64,000 bases of DNA. Origin: Segatella baroniae DSM 16972 = JCM 13447. GTDB lineage: Bacteria; Bacteroidota; Bacteroidia; Bacteroidales; Bacteroidaceae. Shown here piece after piece: positions 50,530 through 59,913 of this stretch. Each line of letters begins with the position of its first letter. Within the stretch, counting starts at the first letter, position 1. The stretch is taken from assembly GCF_000426585.1 (NCBI RefSeq), contig NZ_AUFQ01000001.1, forward strand, positions 310,001 to 374,000. The letters run 5' to 3'. The position numbers and the translations under genes were made by a program. The notes below the pieces were generated by a model. That model saw nothing but the letters and a program-made list of their open reading frames with translations. It was not told where the DNA came from and ran no database searches.

Positions 50530-51117
50530 TTAAAACGTACTCGCACCCATACATAACAACACGAATGGATGATAATCCCGCAAATCCCGATGAAGCTGTT
50601 TCAACGCCTGCTGTATGCGATAATCCACTGTTTTCGGTGAGACCTGCAATATGTGCGCAATCTCTTTATAGGAATGATTCTGAAAACGGTGCATAACAAA
50701 AGCCTCACGGTACGTTGGAGGCAACCTGTCTATGGCCTCTTGAATACGCAGAAGCAACTCTCTTGCTTCTAGTTTTTCATCTCCCGATGGGGTCGTATCG
50801 ACCAACAGAAGCCGATATTGCGTCTGCGCACGCTGCCGAGCCGACTGACTTTCGATGCACGAGAGGCACCGCAGGTGCACAGCCCGGTAGAGATAGGCCT
50901 GCAAACTGGTATGAATAGAAAGATTCTCATGGTTCTGCCATAGCCACAAAAACACGTCCTGCACAATCTCCTCCACATCTTCAAAACTTACATACTGGTA
51001 AGCATGGCTGCAAAGCGGCTGATAGTATTTTCGGAAAAGGGCATTGAAACCAGCCCGTTCTCCAGACTGAAGAAGTGAAAGTAGTTCTGATTCTTGATCT
51101 GTATTTGACATGTTCAT
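50530..51117 (-). CDS. ECF sigma factor of the SusC/SusD locus (divergent from its FecR)
   Basis: The 195-residue protein has sigma region 2 (FRKYYQPLCSHAYQYVSFED, VEEIVQDVFLWLWQNHENL) and region 4 (IDRLPPTYREAFVMHRFQNH, SYKEIAHILQVSPKTVDYRI). Region 4 is of the type that responds to FecR anti-sigma factors in Bacteroidota. It is divergently transcribed from the fecR gene at 51367, whereas in such loci sigma, fecR and susC usually run in one direction. A -7 box lies at 51198-51205. Confidence 0.9.
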   Translation of the reverse strand: MNMSNTDQESELLSLLQSGERAGFNALFRKYYQPLCSHAYQYVSFEDVEEIVQDVFLWLWQNHENLSIHTSLQAYLYRAVHLRCLSCIESQSARQRAQTQYRLLLVDTTPSGDEKLEARELLLRIQEAIDRLPPTYREAFVMHRFQNHSYKEIAHILQVSPKTVDYRIQQALKQLHRDLRDYHPFVLLCMGASTF

Positions 51118-51197
51118 GCGATTAACGGGGGGGCTCTATGCCGGACGAGAATGACAAAATATTTTCAACCCTACAAGTCAGAGTGGCTATTGGGTGC

Positions 51198-51205
51198 AAA
51201 CTTAC
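51198..51205 (-). promoter_or_regulatory. -7 box (TAAGTTTG) for the divergent sigma gene
   Basis: TAnnTTTG on the minus strand; a second match, TATTTTTG, lies just upstream. Predicted start near 51191 gives a leader of about 75 nt. Confidence 0.5.
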
Positions 51206-51366
51206 GCAAAAATATCGTGTCAGACACATGTTTTCTGGATAAAATTTGCAGGCTGCCACAAAATAGAATATGAATTGCATGAAAAAAAAAAAAACGAAAT
51301 CTTGTTTAGGAACATTTCATTTTGCCCCGTCATATTATAAAACGAAAAGACCTAAACGAACCTTTC

Positions 51367-52386
51367 ATGAACCGAACCACACTGCACATCGAAGAACTAC
51401 TACCCCGCTACATGGAGGGCACACTTGATGAAGACCAAGTCCGCCAAGTGGAAGCCTGGCTGGCCGCATCGCCCGTACACCGGCAGACAGCCGCCGACAT
51501 GGCGAAGGTCTATCGTAGCTTCGACGACCTCTATATAGTCGGCCATACAGACACCGAAAGCGCACTCCGGAACGTCAGCGCCCGCATACGTCGGACGAGA
51601 TTGACAGTCGTCATAAGGAGACTGGAGCGCACAGCAGCCGTTCTTTTCATTCCGCTGCTGCTTTCTGCAGGCATATTGTTCTATCAAGCTTTCCACACCA
51701 AACCCGCCGAAATGCTTTCGGTAGCCACCAATCCCGGCATGACAGCTACCGCCCTACTGCCCGACGGCACGAAAGTGACGCTCAATTCCAACTCCCAGCT
51801 CACATATCCGGCACGGTTCGATGGTGATGAACGGCCGGTCCACCTTTCGGGAGAAGCTTATTTCGAGGTGACAAAAAAACAACGTCAGCCATTCATCGTC
51901 AACACCCCCTACCATGCACAGGTGAAGGTCTACGGAACCCACTTCAACGTGGAAATCGACGAAGAAGCGCGCCAGATTATCTCTACACTGGCTGAAGGGT
52001 CGATTGGGCTCAATTACCGGACAGCTTCCCACCGATGGGACGAGCGGACGATTCTGCCCGGGCAGCAAATCGTATACTCCATCGACAGACAGAACGCTGT
52101 GGTGTGTAATGCCGAGGTGGATGTGGCCACGGCATGGAAAGACGGCAAACTCATCTTCAGAAACACCCCGGTCAAGGCCGTTCTGCACAGCTTGGGCAAA
52201 CGGTTCGACGTGAAATTCGTCGTGCGCAATCCCAGAGTATACCGCAATTCGTTCACGGGGACACTCGACCATCAGCGTCTCGACCGCATTCTGGAGATTC
52301 TTTCCCTGTCGTCAACCATGAAATTCCGACATTTGCCCAACGCCGACATCAGGCAACGGACACAAACGATAGAAATCTACGAATAG
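51367..52386 (+). CDS. FecR-family anti-sigma factor
   Basis: The ATG at 51367 is preferred (MNRTTLHIEELLPRYMEGTL); a frame extension upstream has no support. The 339-residue protein has a cytoplasmic sigma-binding N-terminus, one membrane helix (about 85-103, AAVLFIPLLLSAGILFYQAF), a FecR domain (about 115-225: LPDGTKVTLNSNSQLTYPAR, VHLSGEAYFEVTKKQRQPFIV) and the C-terminal DUF4974 domain (about 250-335). It holds the sigma factor at 50530 inactive until the SusC-type receptor binds its ligand. It faces its sigma gene and runs towards susC. Confidence 0.93.
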   Translation: MNRTTLHIEELLPRYMEGTLDEDQVRQVEAWLAASPVHRQTAADMAKVYRSFDDLYIVGHTDTESALRNVSARIRRTRLTVVIRRLERTAAVLFIPLLLSAGILFYQAFHTKPAEMLSVATNPGMTATALLPDGTKVTLNSNSQLTYPARFDGDERPVHLSGEAYFEVTKKQRQPFIVNTPYHAQVKVYGTHFNVEIDEEARQIISTLAEGSIGLNYRTASHRWDERTILPGQQIVYSIDRQNAVVCNAEVDVATAWKDGKLIFRNTPVKAVLHSLGKRFDVKFVVRNPRVYRNSFTGTLDHQRLDRILEILSLSSTMKFRHLPNADIRQRTQTIEIYE

Positions 52387-52540
52387 AACATAACAGACCT
52401 ATTATCTAAACTCCAAAACCTTATGAGAACAAGATCACCTGCAATCTTACATGCGGGCGATGCAAAGCGTCGCACCATGTGAATCGGAAATGTTCATCAA
52501 ATCTTTTTCTGAAATCAATTTTCCAACAAACAATCTCTAT

Positions 52541-55500
52541 ATGAAAAAGCCTTTAAATTTATCATTACTACCCGGCAACATCAAACAGACAGTACTGCTG
52601 GGAACCTTTGCCATGCTGACCGCATTGCCCACTCTGGCACAAAAGGTGACACTCGGAAAACATGTGCAGACTGTCAAGGCTGCCATGGAAGCCATCGAAA
52701 AGCAAACCGGTTACAAGTTTTTCTTCAACAACAGCCTAGTCAACACAGCCCGAAATGTCGATGTCAAGGCCGACAGCAAGGCCCTCAAGACCGTACTGAA
52801 CGAACTGTTCGCCGGCTCTGATGTCAGCTATGAACTCGTTGACAAGACTATCGTGCTCTCCACAGGAAAACAGAAAGACCAAAAAACACAACAAACCGAG
52901 ACCACCAAACACAAAGTGACGGGTATCGTCATTGACGCGAAAGGTGAACCCATCGTAGGTGCTACGGTGAAAATCAAAGGAACCAGTACCGGAACGCTAT
53001 CCGATTTGGATGGCAACTTCACCATCGAAGCCTCAAGCAACAACACGCTCCAAATCTCCTATATCGGTTTTGCCAGCCAGGAACTGGCTGTAGGCAACCG
53101 TCATGCCCTCAAGATAACAATGGCGGAAGACGACAATGTGCTGAACGAGGTCATCGTGATTGGCTATGGCAGCGTGCGTAAGGCCGACCTGGCCGGTTCC
53201 GTGTCGGTCATGAGCGACAAGGCCTTCAAGGATCAGCCCATCAAAGATGTCAGCGAGGCTTTTCAGGGCCGCATGACAGGTATCAACGTGGTACAGAGTG
53301 GCGTGCCGGGTGGAAGCGTCAAGATCCGTGTACGCGGAACAAGCTCCATCCATCGCAACAACGATCCGCTCTATGTTGTGGATGGTATCGTGCGCGAAAG
53401 TGGACTCGACGGTATCAACTCCGAAGACATTCAAAGCATTCAGGTGTTGAAAGACGCCTCTTCCACGGCCATCTACGGTAGCCGCGGCTCCAACGGCGTG
53501 GTACTCGTACAGACCAAGCAGGGCAAAAAGGGACAGCAAGCCGTCACCTTCGACGCCAGCATGGGCTTTGCCAACGCCTATCACATGCCCAAGGTGATGG
53601 GAACGAAAGAGTATGCCCAGGCGCTACTCGACGCCAACAAAGTGACGAACAAGGCCGAACTGCAGCCCTATCTCGACGGAACGAAGCCAGGCATAGACTG
53701 GATGGACGAGATTCTCCGCACGGGAACGGTACAGAACTACAAACTGGTCATTTCCAAGGGTAACGCCGATACGCAATATTACATCAGCGGCAGCTATCTG
53801 AAAAACAAAGGTGTGGTCGAAAGCACACAGTATGAACGCTACCAGGCCAAGCTGAACGTACACTCCACACTCTACAAATGGTTTGAAGTGACGGGCGACC
53901 TCGACTACAGCCACGGCAAGAGCCTGGGCGGAGGATTCACCATGGCACAGGACAATCCGCTGTGGATTGCCCAGAACTATTCTCCCACCATGGAGATGAA
54001 GGATGCCTCCGGCAAATACAACCTTGACCCCTACAACTCAATCCAGCACAACCCCTATGGCATGCTTACGGCCAATGCCAGCCAGTATCGTACTGATATC
54101 ATCAACGGCCGCATTGACTTGAAGTTCAACATCCTGCCTGGACTGACCTTCACTTCCACCAACGGATTCGACTATTTCGACGGAAAGAGCTACAGCTTCT
54201 CCACCGCCCGCGTCTTTCCCCAAAGCGGCATGGGCAACAACGACAGCCAGCGCATGATGCTTCAGTCCACCAACAACCTTACTTACATGGGCAACTGGGG
54301 CAAACATTCGCTGACGGCCACGGGCGTCTTCGAAGCCAGCCAGAGCACAACACGCATGATGGGCCTGTCGGGCAAGAACCTACAGTCGGAATCCGTAGGC
54401 TGGTGGGACTACAACAATGCGTCGAGTCGCTCCGGAAGCAATGGCTACAGCAAGTGGGGACTGCTCTCCGCAGTAGGGCGCGTGATGTACAACTACGACG
54501 ACCGCTACATGCTGACCGGGACGATGCGTGCCGACGGAAGCTCGCGCTTCAGCAAGAAGAAATGGGGCTACTTCCCCTCCATCGCCGCCGCATGGACTGT
54601 GAGCCGTGAGAAATTCATGCAATCCGTCACCTGGATCAGCAACATGAAGGTGCGTGCCAGCTATGGCCTCATCGGCAACCAAGGCGTTCCGGAATACGCG
54701 ACGCTCGGCAACATGTCGATGACAAGCTATGACTTCGGAACCTCAACCAACTACACGGGCTACTGGGCCGCCAACATCGCCACCCCCGAACTGACATGGG
54801 AAAAGAGCAAGCAGTTCGACCTGGGTCTCGACATCAGCTTCTTCAAGAACAGATTAGAGTTGTCGTTCGACTACTTCAACAAGAAGACCACCGACGCATT
54901 GCTCCACAAATCCCAAGCCAACTATCTGGGTGGCAGCAAATACTGGATCAACGCGGGTGAAATCAGCAACAAGGGTTTTGACATCGCACTGACCGCCCAT
55001 GTATTGGAAAGCTCCAACTTCTCATGGACTACAACCCTGAACGGCTCATACTTGAAAAACAAGGTTGAGAAACTGACCTCGGAAGATCCCGTGCTCTATG
55101 GCAACAGCCCTTCGCCCGGCACCGTTGAACCATCGACCATCGTCAAGGAAGGAGAATCCATCGGTACTTTCTACGGTTACAAGTGGGCCGGACTCAACGC
55201 CGACGGCCTTGACAGCTACTATACGAAGGATGGTTCCATCACGACCAAGCCGCAAAGCGATGACCGCCAGGTGTTGGGATGCGCCAATCCTGACTTCACT
55301 CTGGGATGGAACAACACTATCAACTACAAGAATTGGGAGTTTAATGCTTTCTTCAATAGTGCCTTCGGCGCTCAGCGACTCAATCTGGTGCGCTTTGCCA
55401 TGAACTCCATGGTCGGTGCTTCCAAGTTCGTCACCGACGCCAACTATCTGAAGGAAATCGGCAAGACCATGCCGGCACTCAATGCTGTGGGCAACAACAA

Positions 55501-55774
55501 CCTGGGCAACTCCAGCAAATGGATTGAAAACGCCAACTACCTCCGCTGCGAGAACATCAGCATTGCCTACAACATCGCCCGCAAGTACACACGCTTTGCC
55601 GACATCCGGGTGAGCTTGAGCGCACAAAACCAGTTCACCCTGACAGGCTACAAGGGTGCAGACCCCTCCGGTATGTCGTTTGCGGCAGGTAATGTAGACA
55701 TGGACAATGGTATCGACATGGGTACCTATCCCAACCCGAGAACCTTTACTTTCGACATTCGTTTCAACTTCTAA
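52541..55774 (+). CDS. SusC-type TonB-dependent outer-membrane receptor with STN domain
   Basis: The ATG at 52541 begins a long signal region (MKKPLNLSLLPGNIKQTVLL). The 1077-residue protein has an STN domain (about 37-110) that signals to FecR, a carboxypeptidase-regulatory-like domain (about 121-200, IVIDAKGEPIVGATVKIKGT), a plug with GYGSVRKADLAGSVSVM and RGTSSIHRNNDPLYVVDGI, and a large barrel ending in FDIRFNF. With the SusD partner it imports a bound glycan or peptide. The presence of the STN domain fits control by the sigma/FecR pair. Confidence 0.94.
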   Translation: MKKPLNLSLLPGNIKQTVLLGTFAMLTALPTLAQKVTLGKHVQTVKAAMEAIEKQTGYKFFFNNSLVNTARNVDVKADSKALKTVLNELFAGSDVSYELVDKTIVLSTGKQKDQKTQQTETTKHKVTGIVIDAKGEPIVGATVKIKGTSTGTLSDLDGNFTIEASSNNTLQISYIGFASQELAVGNRHALKITMAEDDNVLNEVIVIGYGSVRKADLAGSVSVMSDKAFKDQPIKDVSEAFQGRMTGINVVQSGVPGGSVKIRVRGTSSIHRNNDPLYVVDGIVRESGLDGINSEDIQSIQVLKDASSTAIYGSRGSNGVVLVQTKQGKKGQQAVTFDASMGFANAYHMPKVMGTKEYAQALLDANKVTNKAELQPYLDGTKPGIDWMDEILRTGTVQNYKLVISKGNADTQYYISGSYLKNKGVVESTQYERYQAKLNVHSTLYKWFEVTGDLDYSHGKSLGGGFTMAQDNPLWIAQNYSPTMEMKDASGKYNLDPYNSIQHNPYGMLTANASQYRTDIINGRIDLKFNILPGLTFTSTNGFDYFDGKSYSFSTARVFPQSGMGNNDSQRMMLQSTNNLTYMGNWGKHSLTATGVFEASQSTTRMMGLSGKNLQSESVGWWDYNNASSRSGSNGYSKWGLLSAVGRVMYNYDDRYMLTGTMRADGSSRFSKKKWGYFPSIAAAWTVSREKFMQSVTWISNMKVRASYGLIGNQGVPEYATLGNMSMTSYDFGTSTNYTGYWAANIATPELTWEKSKQFDLGLDISFFKNRLELSFDYFNKKTTDALLHKSQANYLGGSKYWINAGEISNKGFDIALTAHVLESSNFSWTTTLNGSYLKNKVEKLTSEDPVLYGNSPSPGTVEPSTIVKEGESIGTFYGYKWAGLNADGLDSYYTKDGSITTKPQSDDRQVLGCANPDFTLGWNNTINYKNWEFNAFFNSAFGAQRLNLVRFAMNSMVGASKFVTDANYLKEIGKTMPALNAVGNNNLGNSSKWIENANYLRCENISIAYNIARKYTRFADIRVSLSAQNQFTLTGYKGADPSGMSFAAGNVDMDNGIDMGTYPNPRTFTFDIRFNF

Positions 55775-55785
55775 CTGACTCCAAC

Positions 55786-57420
55786 ATGAAAAATAAAATA
55801 TTCGTAGGCTGCCTGCTTGCCGCGTCAGCCTTCACCTTCCAGTCATGCAGCGACTTTCTTGATGAAGCCCCCAAGGGACAACTCACGCCAGGCAACTTCT
55901 TTTCGTCGCAGAGCGACATCGACCAAAGCCTCTATGCACTCTACACGCAGGTGAACCACACACAGAACTACACCAACCCCGGCTATCCGCAATGGCAGGG
56001 AGACGACATCACTGCCAATCCTGGTTCGAACAAACAGGCCTGTGCCGAAATGGACAAATTCGGCATTTCAGACAACAACAAAGGTGTAAGAGACGCATGG
56101 CGTCTGCACTACAACCTAATCAAGGCTGCCAACCTCATCATCGACGGAGCCGAGAAGGCGCCTGTAGCCAAGGAAAACATCGACATCGCCATCGGCCAAG
56201 CACGCTTCTGGCGCGCCTATGCCTACTACTATCTGGTGCGCATTTTCGGCCCGCTGCCCATAAATCTCCACAATGTAAACGATAACGGCAAGACGGAGCT
56301 GACTGATGTGAAAGGCATTTACGACCTCATCTTGAACGACCTTGAAGCTGTAGACAAGCTCAACTTGCCCTCTTCCTACAAGACGGAACCTGCTCATCTG
56401 TTTGGCGTCGATGTATATGTCACCCAACAGACCGTGAAGTCTACGCTGGCAGCCGTCTACATGTCGATGGCCGGCTACCCGCTCAATCTGGGACAGGCGT
56501 ATTACGCCAAGGCCGCAGCTAAGGCCAAGGAAGTAATCGACGGAGTGAACAGCGGCAAGTATGACGCCAAGATGGAAACAGAATGGAAGAACGTTTACTC
56601 CTATGGCAACAACTACAACAAGGAGACGATCTTGGGTATCAACTTCTCGCCGACCAAGAACTGGTCGACCGACTCTGAATTTTCAAGCTGCTGTCTCTTT
56701 GAAAGTCTCGGAGGATGGGGCGACGCCTGGGGAGAAATCAAGTTCTGGAAGAATTTCCCCGACGGACCGAGAAAGCGTGCGGTCTACGACCCGCAAATCC
56801 GTCTGGCTGACGGGAGCCTTGTAGACTGGTGGGCCCTCGACGACACCGGCAAACCTGTCGTGGCCGAGTATCACCCGATGTTCTCCATTTTCACCATCAA
56901 TGCCGACGCCAATGGAAAGGAAGTGAAGGCACCATACGACTATACCAAGCCAGCATACGGCGGCATGTGTACCGACACACGTCATCAGTTGATTCGTTAT
57001 CCTGAAGTTTTGTTATGGTATGCCGAGAGCGCGGCCCGCAGTGGTGGCGACTTGACATTGGCCAAGGACTGCCTGAAAAAGGTCCGCGCACGTGCCGTTG
57101 ATGGTGCGACCGCCCAAGTCGTGGACGGCACCAACATCGACGCCATGAATGCAGGGCAGCTGGCTGAAGCCGCAGTCAAGGAGCATGGCTGGGAGATAGC
57201 TGGCAACTGGGTGGCTTTGGTGACACGCCGCAGCGACGAATTCCGCCTCAACAGGCTCAAAGACAATTTTGAATACCGCAAGGCAAACGCGCCGTTGGAA
57301 GTTGCCAAAGACTTCAAGGCCAAGGAAAGTGTTGCCGTGACGGGCAGCTGGACTGAAAACATGAACTACATGCCCTACCCCGGCGGCGAAGTGGAAAAGG
57401 ATCCAAATTTGAAAAGGTAA
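55786..57420 (+). CDS. SusD/RagB-type surface lipoprotein
   Basis: The 544-residue protein has a lipoprotein signal (lipobox AFTFQSC, cysteine at about 22) and the SusD fold. The N-terminal SusD-like block runs from CSDFLDEAPKGQLTPGNFFS. Helical TPR-like segments follow, such as ARFWRAYAYYYLVRIFGPLP, and the C-terminal RagB block includes RYPEVLLWYAESAARSG and MNYMPYPGGEVEKDPNL. It forms the lid over the SusC barrel. It starts 11 bp after susC. No glycan-binding SusE/F-type or hydrolase gene follows before the terminator. Confidence 0.95.
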   Translation: MKNKIFVGCLLAASAFTFQSCSDFLDEAPKGQLTPGNFFSSQSDIDQSLYALYTQVNHTQNYTNPGYPQWQGDDITANPGSNKQACAEMDKFGISDNNKGVRDAWRLHYNLIKAANLIIDGAEKAPVAKENIDIAIGQARFWRAYAYYYLVRIFGPLPINLHNVNDNGKTELTDVKGIYDLILNDLEAVDKLNLPSSYKTEPAHLFGVDVYVTQQTVKSTLAAVYMSMAGYPLNLGQAYYAKAAAKAKEVIDGVNSGKYDAKMETEWKNVYSYGNNYNKETILGINFSPTKNWSTDSEFSSCCLFESLGGWGDAWGEIKFWKNFPDGPRKRAVYDPQIRLADGSLVDWWALDDTGKPVVAEYHPMFSIFTINADANGKEVKAPYDYTKPAYGGMCTDTRHQLIRYPEVLLWYAESAARSGGDLTLAKDCLKKVRARAVDGATAQVVDGTNIDAMNAGQLAEAAVKEHGWEIAGNWVALVTRRSDEFRLNRLKDNFEYRKANAPLEVAKDFKAKESVAVTGSWTENMNYMPYPGGEVEKDPNLKR

Positions 57421-57482
57421 GCTGATAATTCAATATCCAGATCCACGGACTTTCTCTTTTCGTGAGAAAACGGAAACGCCCT

Positions 57483-57525
57483 AAAACAGTGGCCCCTCAA
57501 CCGTTTTGAGTTGAGGGGCTGTTTT
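57483..57525. terminator. Terminator after the susD gene
   Basis: AAAACAG-tgg-CCCCTCAA pairs with TTGAGGGG-CTGTTTT, leaving T-runs; it lies about 60 bp after the stop codon and can act on both strands. Confidence 0.88.
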
Positions 57526-57654
57526 GTCATCATCGAGATATACAAGGTTGTCGGCAACTACCGCCGCCAGTGACCTCATCAGTTCCCAAGCGCTGCATCC
57601 CCCGACTCTGTTCACGAAGAACCGAATCGAGAGAAGCTTGTATATGCCTATACT

Positions 57655-58036
57655 TGAGTTCGGGATAAGTTTAGCATGAAAAAAGTTCCAGCTGCCTTGA
57701 TTTTTCCACATACACCGGCAGTGCCTCCGGCTTGTTCTCAAAGAAGCAGTATGCCGTAAGGGCAGAACACAAGTTCATGATAAATTTGTGTATCGAGCGG
57801 TGTCTCGAGTGAACGAGGTTGGCTTTGTTCTTGAGCAGTTCGTTAATGCACTCGATGATGTATCTTTTCCTCAGCATGATCTTGTCCCACATAGGCATCA
57901 GTTTGTTCTTCATCTTAGCCTTGAGCCCATGAACGAGTTGGATACCTTGACCGAACAGGCTCTCGAAGAGTTCCTGCTTGATGTATCCTCTGTCGGCGAA
58001 GACCTTCCCATACAAGACCTTTACAAAAATAGCCCC
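57655..58036 (-). pseudogene. IS982-family transposase remnant (C-terminal part)
   Basis: The minus frame from 58036 to the stop at 57671 encodes about 122 residues. KVFADRGYIKQELFESLFGQ and KMKNKLMPMWDKIMLRKRYI, then IECINELLKNKANLVHSRHRS are the C-terminal part of an IS982 DDE transposase, ending at the usual SALTAYCFFENKP. An in-frame TAG at 58037-58039 and the missing N-terminal half make it non-functional. GAGTTCGGGATAAGTT (57656-57671) resembles an IS982 end. The other end and a target duplication were not found. Confidence 0.82.
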
Positions 58037-58151
58037 CTATCACCAGGACTTTAAAGGGTCAATCATATCATGGCCAAGGTGGGCTATCCTGTTTGGCCAA
58101 AAGGGGCAAAGTAGAGTGGCTTTTCCACCATTACATTATGATTTTAGAAAT

Positions 58152-58817
58152 TTACTCATTCATATCTTTCATCACTTTTTCCACTTCTTCCAACGGTACA
58201 TTCAGCATTCGAGAAACATAGAGAGGTGTGATGACATCCATACTTCCAGAATGACGTTCCATGCCAATCAGGTACTCGATATTCTTTTCGAGGTCGCCAA
58301 GACTATTTGAGAAAGTCGAATAAGTCGGTATTGTTTGTCCTTTCTCAATTTTGAAGGCATCTAAAGTCTCACTACCGTCTTCTCCATACTTGCCGTCCTT
58401 TGCCTCGAATATCACGCTCGGTTCAATCACTTCCACTGTATGCCAAGTACCTTTCGGTATCTGGCAACCATATTTTGCTTGGGCAGGACAAATGTGGATG
58501 CGCTGCATTTCACGATACTCCACCTTGCGAGTAACGTCTTGTGCATCCATACTCTGTTGAAAGTCCTTTGAAGAAGTATTCTCATACGAAACGACTTCCT
58601 CGTAAATCACTTCGTCCAACTTGCCGCACAGACAGACAACCGTCTCTGTGCTGTAGGGATGCCTATGTATTGGCACCACTGTTCCCGGCAGCAGGGCATT
58701 CAGCATACGCTGACTTATGTCTGTTGGTGATGTACGCAGGTCGTAGTTCTGACGCAAACGAGGGTTCTCTGTGGCTTGCTCAAAGAGCTTGCCTAAAAAG
58801 TCTTTTCCGATTTCCAT
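58152..58817 (-). CDS. WbuC-family cupin protein with C-terminal extension
   Basis: From the ATG at 58817 the 221-residue protein has the WbuC-type cupin. LRQNYDLRTSPTDISQRMLN leads to PGTVVPIHRHPYSTETVVCL, with metal-binding His residues in HRHP, then IPKGTWHTVEVIEPSVIFEAKDG. Residues about 150-221 are an extra helical extension (TIPTYSTFSNSLGDLEKNIE ... PLYVSRMLNVPLEEVEKVMK). WbuC proteins sit in O-antigen and capsule clusters but their reaction is unsettled. It ends the polysaccharide cluster, next to the IS remnant. Confidence 0.85.
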   Translation of the reverse strand: MEIGKDFLGKLFEQATENPRLRQNYDLRTSPTDISQRMLNALLPGTVVPIHRHPYSTETVVCLCGKLDEVIYEEVVSYENTSSKDFQQSMDAQDVTRKVEYREMQRIHICPAQAKYGCQIPKGTWHTVEVIEPSVIFEAKDGKYGEDGSETLDAFKIEKGQTIPTYSTFSNSLGDLEKNIEYLIGMERHSGSMDVITPLYVSRMLNVPLEEVEKVMKDMNE

Positions 58818-58913
58818 AGATTTCAAGTGCGCAAAAACACGTACCCTATAAATCATACAACTATTATGGCCTGTATAATTTGTAGAATCCGTGTTCCATG
58901 TTGTTTTCTTTTG

Positions 58914-59903
58914 TTATTTCTTCAGCATAGCGAGGTATTCCTCATGCAAGTGATAGTACTTCTTCATGAACAATACGTATGCAATAACTATCACTGCCAA
59001 TGCTCCTACCAAGTATATCCAATGGCAAAGTGCCGTATTTGGACAGAGGAATATAAAACCCAATGATACCGCCAACTGCATAGCCATATATAATACGGTG
59101 ACTTTCATGTGTCCTATTTTCAATTCGTTCGCCATAATCTGATAAGCGTGTTTTCTGTGTGCCTCACCCAAGTTCTCATGCAGCATGATACGATGCAAGA
59201 TGGTCAAGCAACCGTCCACTCCATATACAAGCAAGAATATCAACCAAGTTATGTCACCAGTTTTCATTATCACATTTCCCAACAGGAAAAGCATAATAAA
59301 TGCGATTCCTATCGAACCAACATCACCAGCAAAACACTTTGCCTTGCCTTTCGGACGAAAGTTGAAGATGCAGAATACCAATGATGCCAATATGATCGAA
59401 GTGATCAGACTTTGCTCGGCATAGCCACCTTTCATATTTACCACAGCCAACGGAACAAGCACCGTCAAAGAATAGCCTGCCGTTATACCATTGATACCAT
59501 CCATGAAGTTGATAACATTGGTTGCCCCTACATATACAATCAAAGCAATCAACATAATCCACCACATTTCCCAGTGCAATATTCCCAACTGATAGAATGC
59601 CATTGCTGCCGCAGCAAACTGTGCCACGAGTCTCACAGAATCCGGCAACGAATGTATGTCATCCACAAAACTCACTCCTGCTACAAGCGTCAGTCCTGCC
59701 AAGAACCACGGATATTCAAATCCGAAGAAAAAACTCCATACCCATGCACCTATCAAAAAGATGATACCTCCGCCACGCAATACTATCGTTGAATGTGATG
59801 AACGCTCATTGGGTTTGTCGATGATGTTGAACTTGTCGGCAATGCGGAAATAAACAATCTCTGCTATAAGAAGCAATACGAAAACAAGAATATAAGTAAA
59901 CAT
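58914..59903 (-). CDS. WecA/MraY-family polyprenyl-phosphate sugar-1-phosphate transferase
   Basis: The 329-residue inner-membrane protein has about ten helices. Family motifs include the N-terminal KPNERSSHSTIVLRGGGIIF, DDIHSLPDSVRL (aspartate-rich magnesium site), NVINFMDGINGITAG (catalytic Asp region) and FAGDVGSIGIAF, with a basic HRIMLHENLGEAHRKHAY loop. It would transfer a sugar phosphate such as GlcNAc-1-P or a deoxysugar equivalent to undecaprenyl phosphate, starting a surface polysaccharide. It lies next to an epimerase. Confidence 0.93.
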   Translation of the reverse strand: MFTYILVFVLLLIAEIVYFRIADKFNIIDKPNERSSHSTIVLRGGGIIFLIGAWVWSFFFGFEYPWFLAGLTLVAGVSFVDDIHSLPDSVRLVAQFAAAAMAFYQLGILHWEMWWIMLIALIVYVGATNVINFMDGINGITAGYSLTVLVPLAVVNMKGGYAEQSLITSIILASLVFCIFNFRPKGKAKCFAGDVGSIGIAFIMLFLLGNVIMKTGDITWLIFLLVYGVDGCLTILHRIMLHENLGEAHRKHAYQIMANELKIGHMKVTVLYMAMQLAVSLGFIFLCPNTALCHWIYLVGALAVIVIAYVLFMKKYYHLHEEYLAMLKK

Positions 59904-59913
59904 TATTTACGAC

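Noticed and set aside
57655..58150. A complete, active IS982 element
   Set aside because: Only the C-terminal transposase part is present, an in-frame stop lies upstream of it, and neither a second inverted end nor a target duplication was found.
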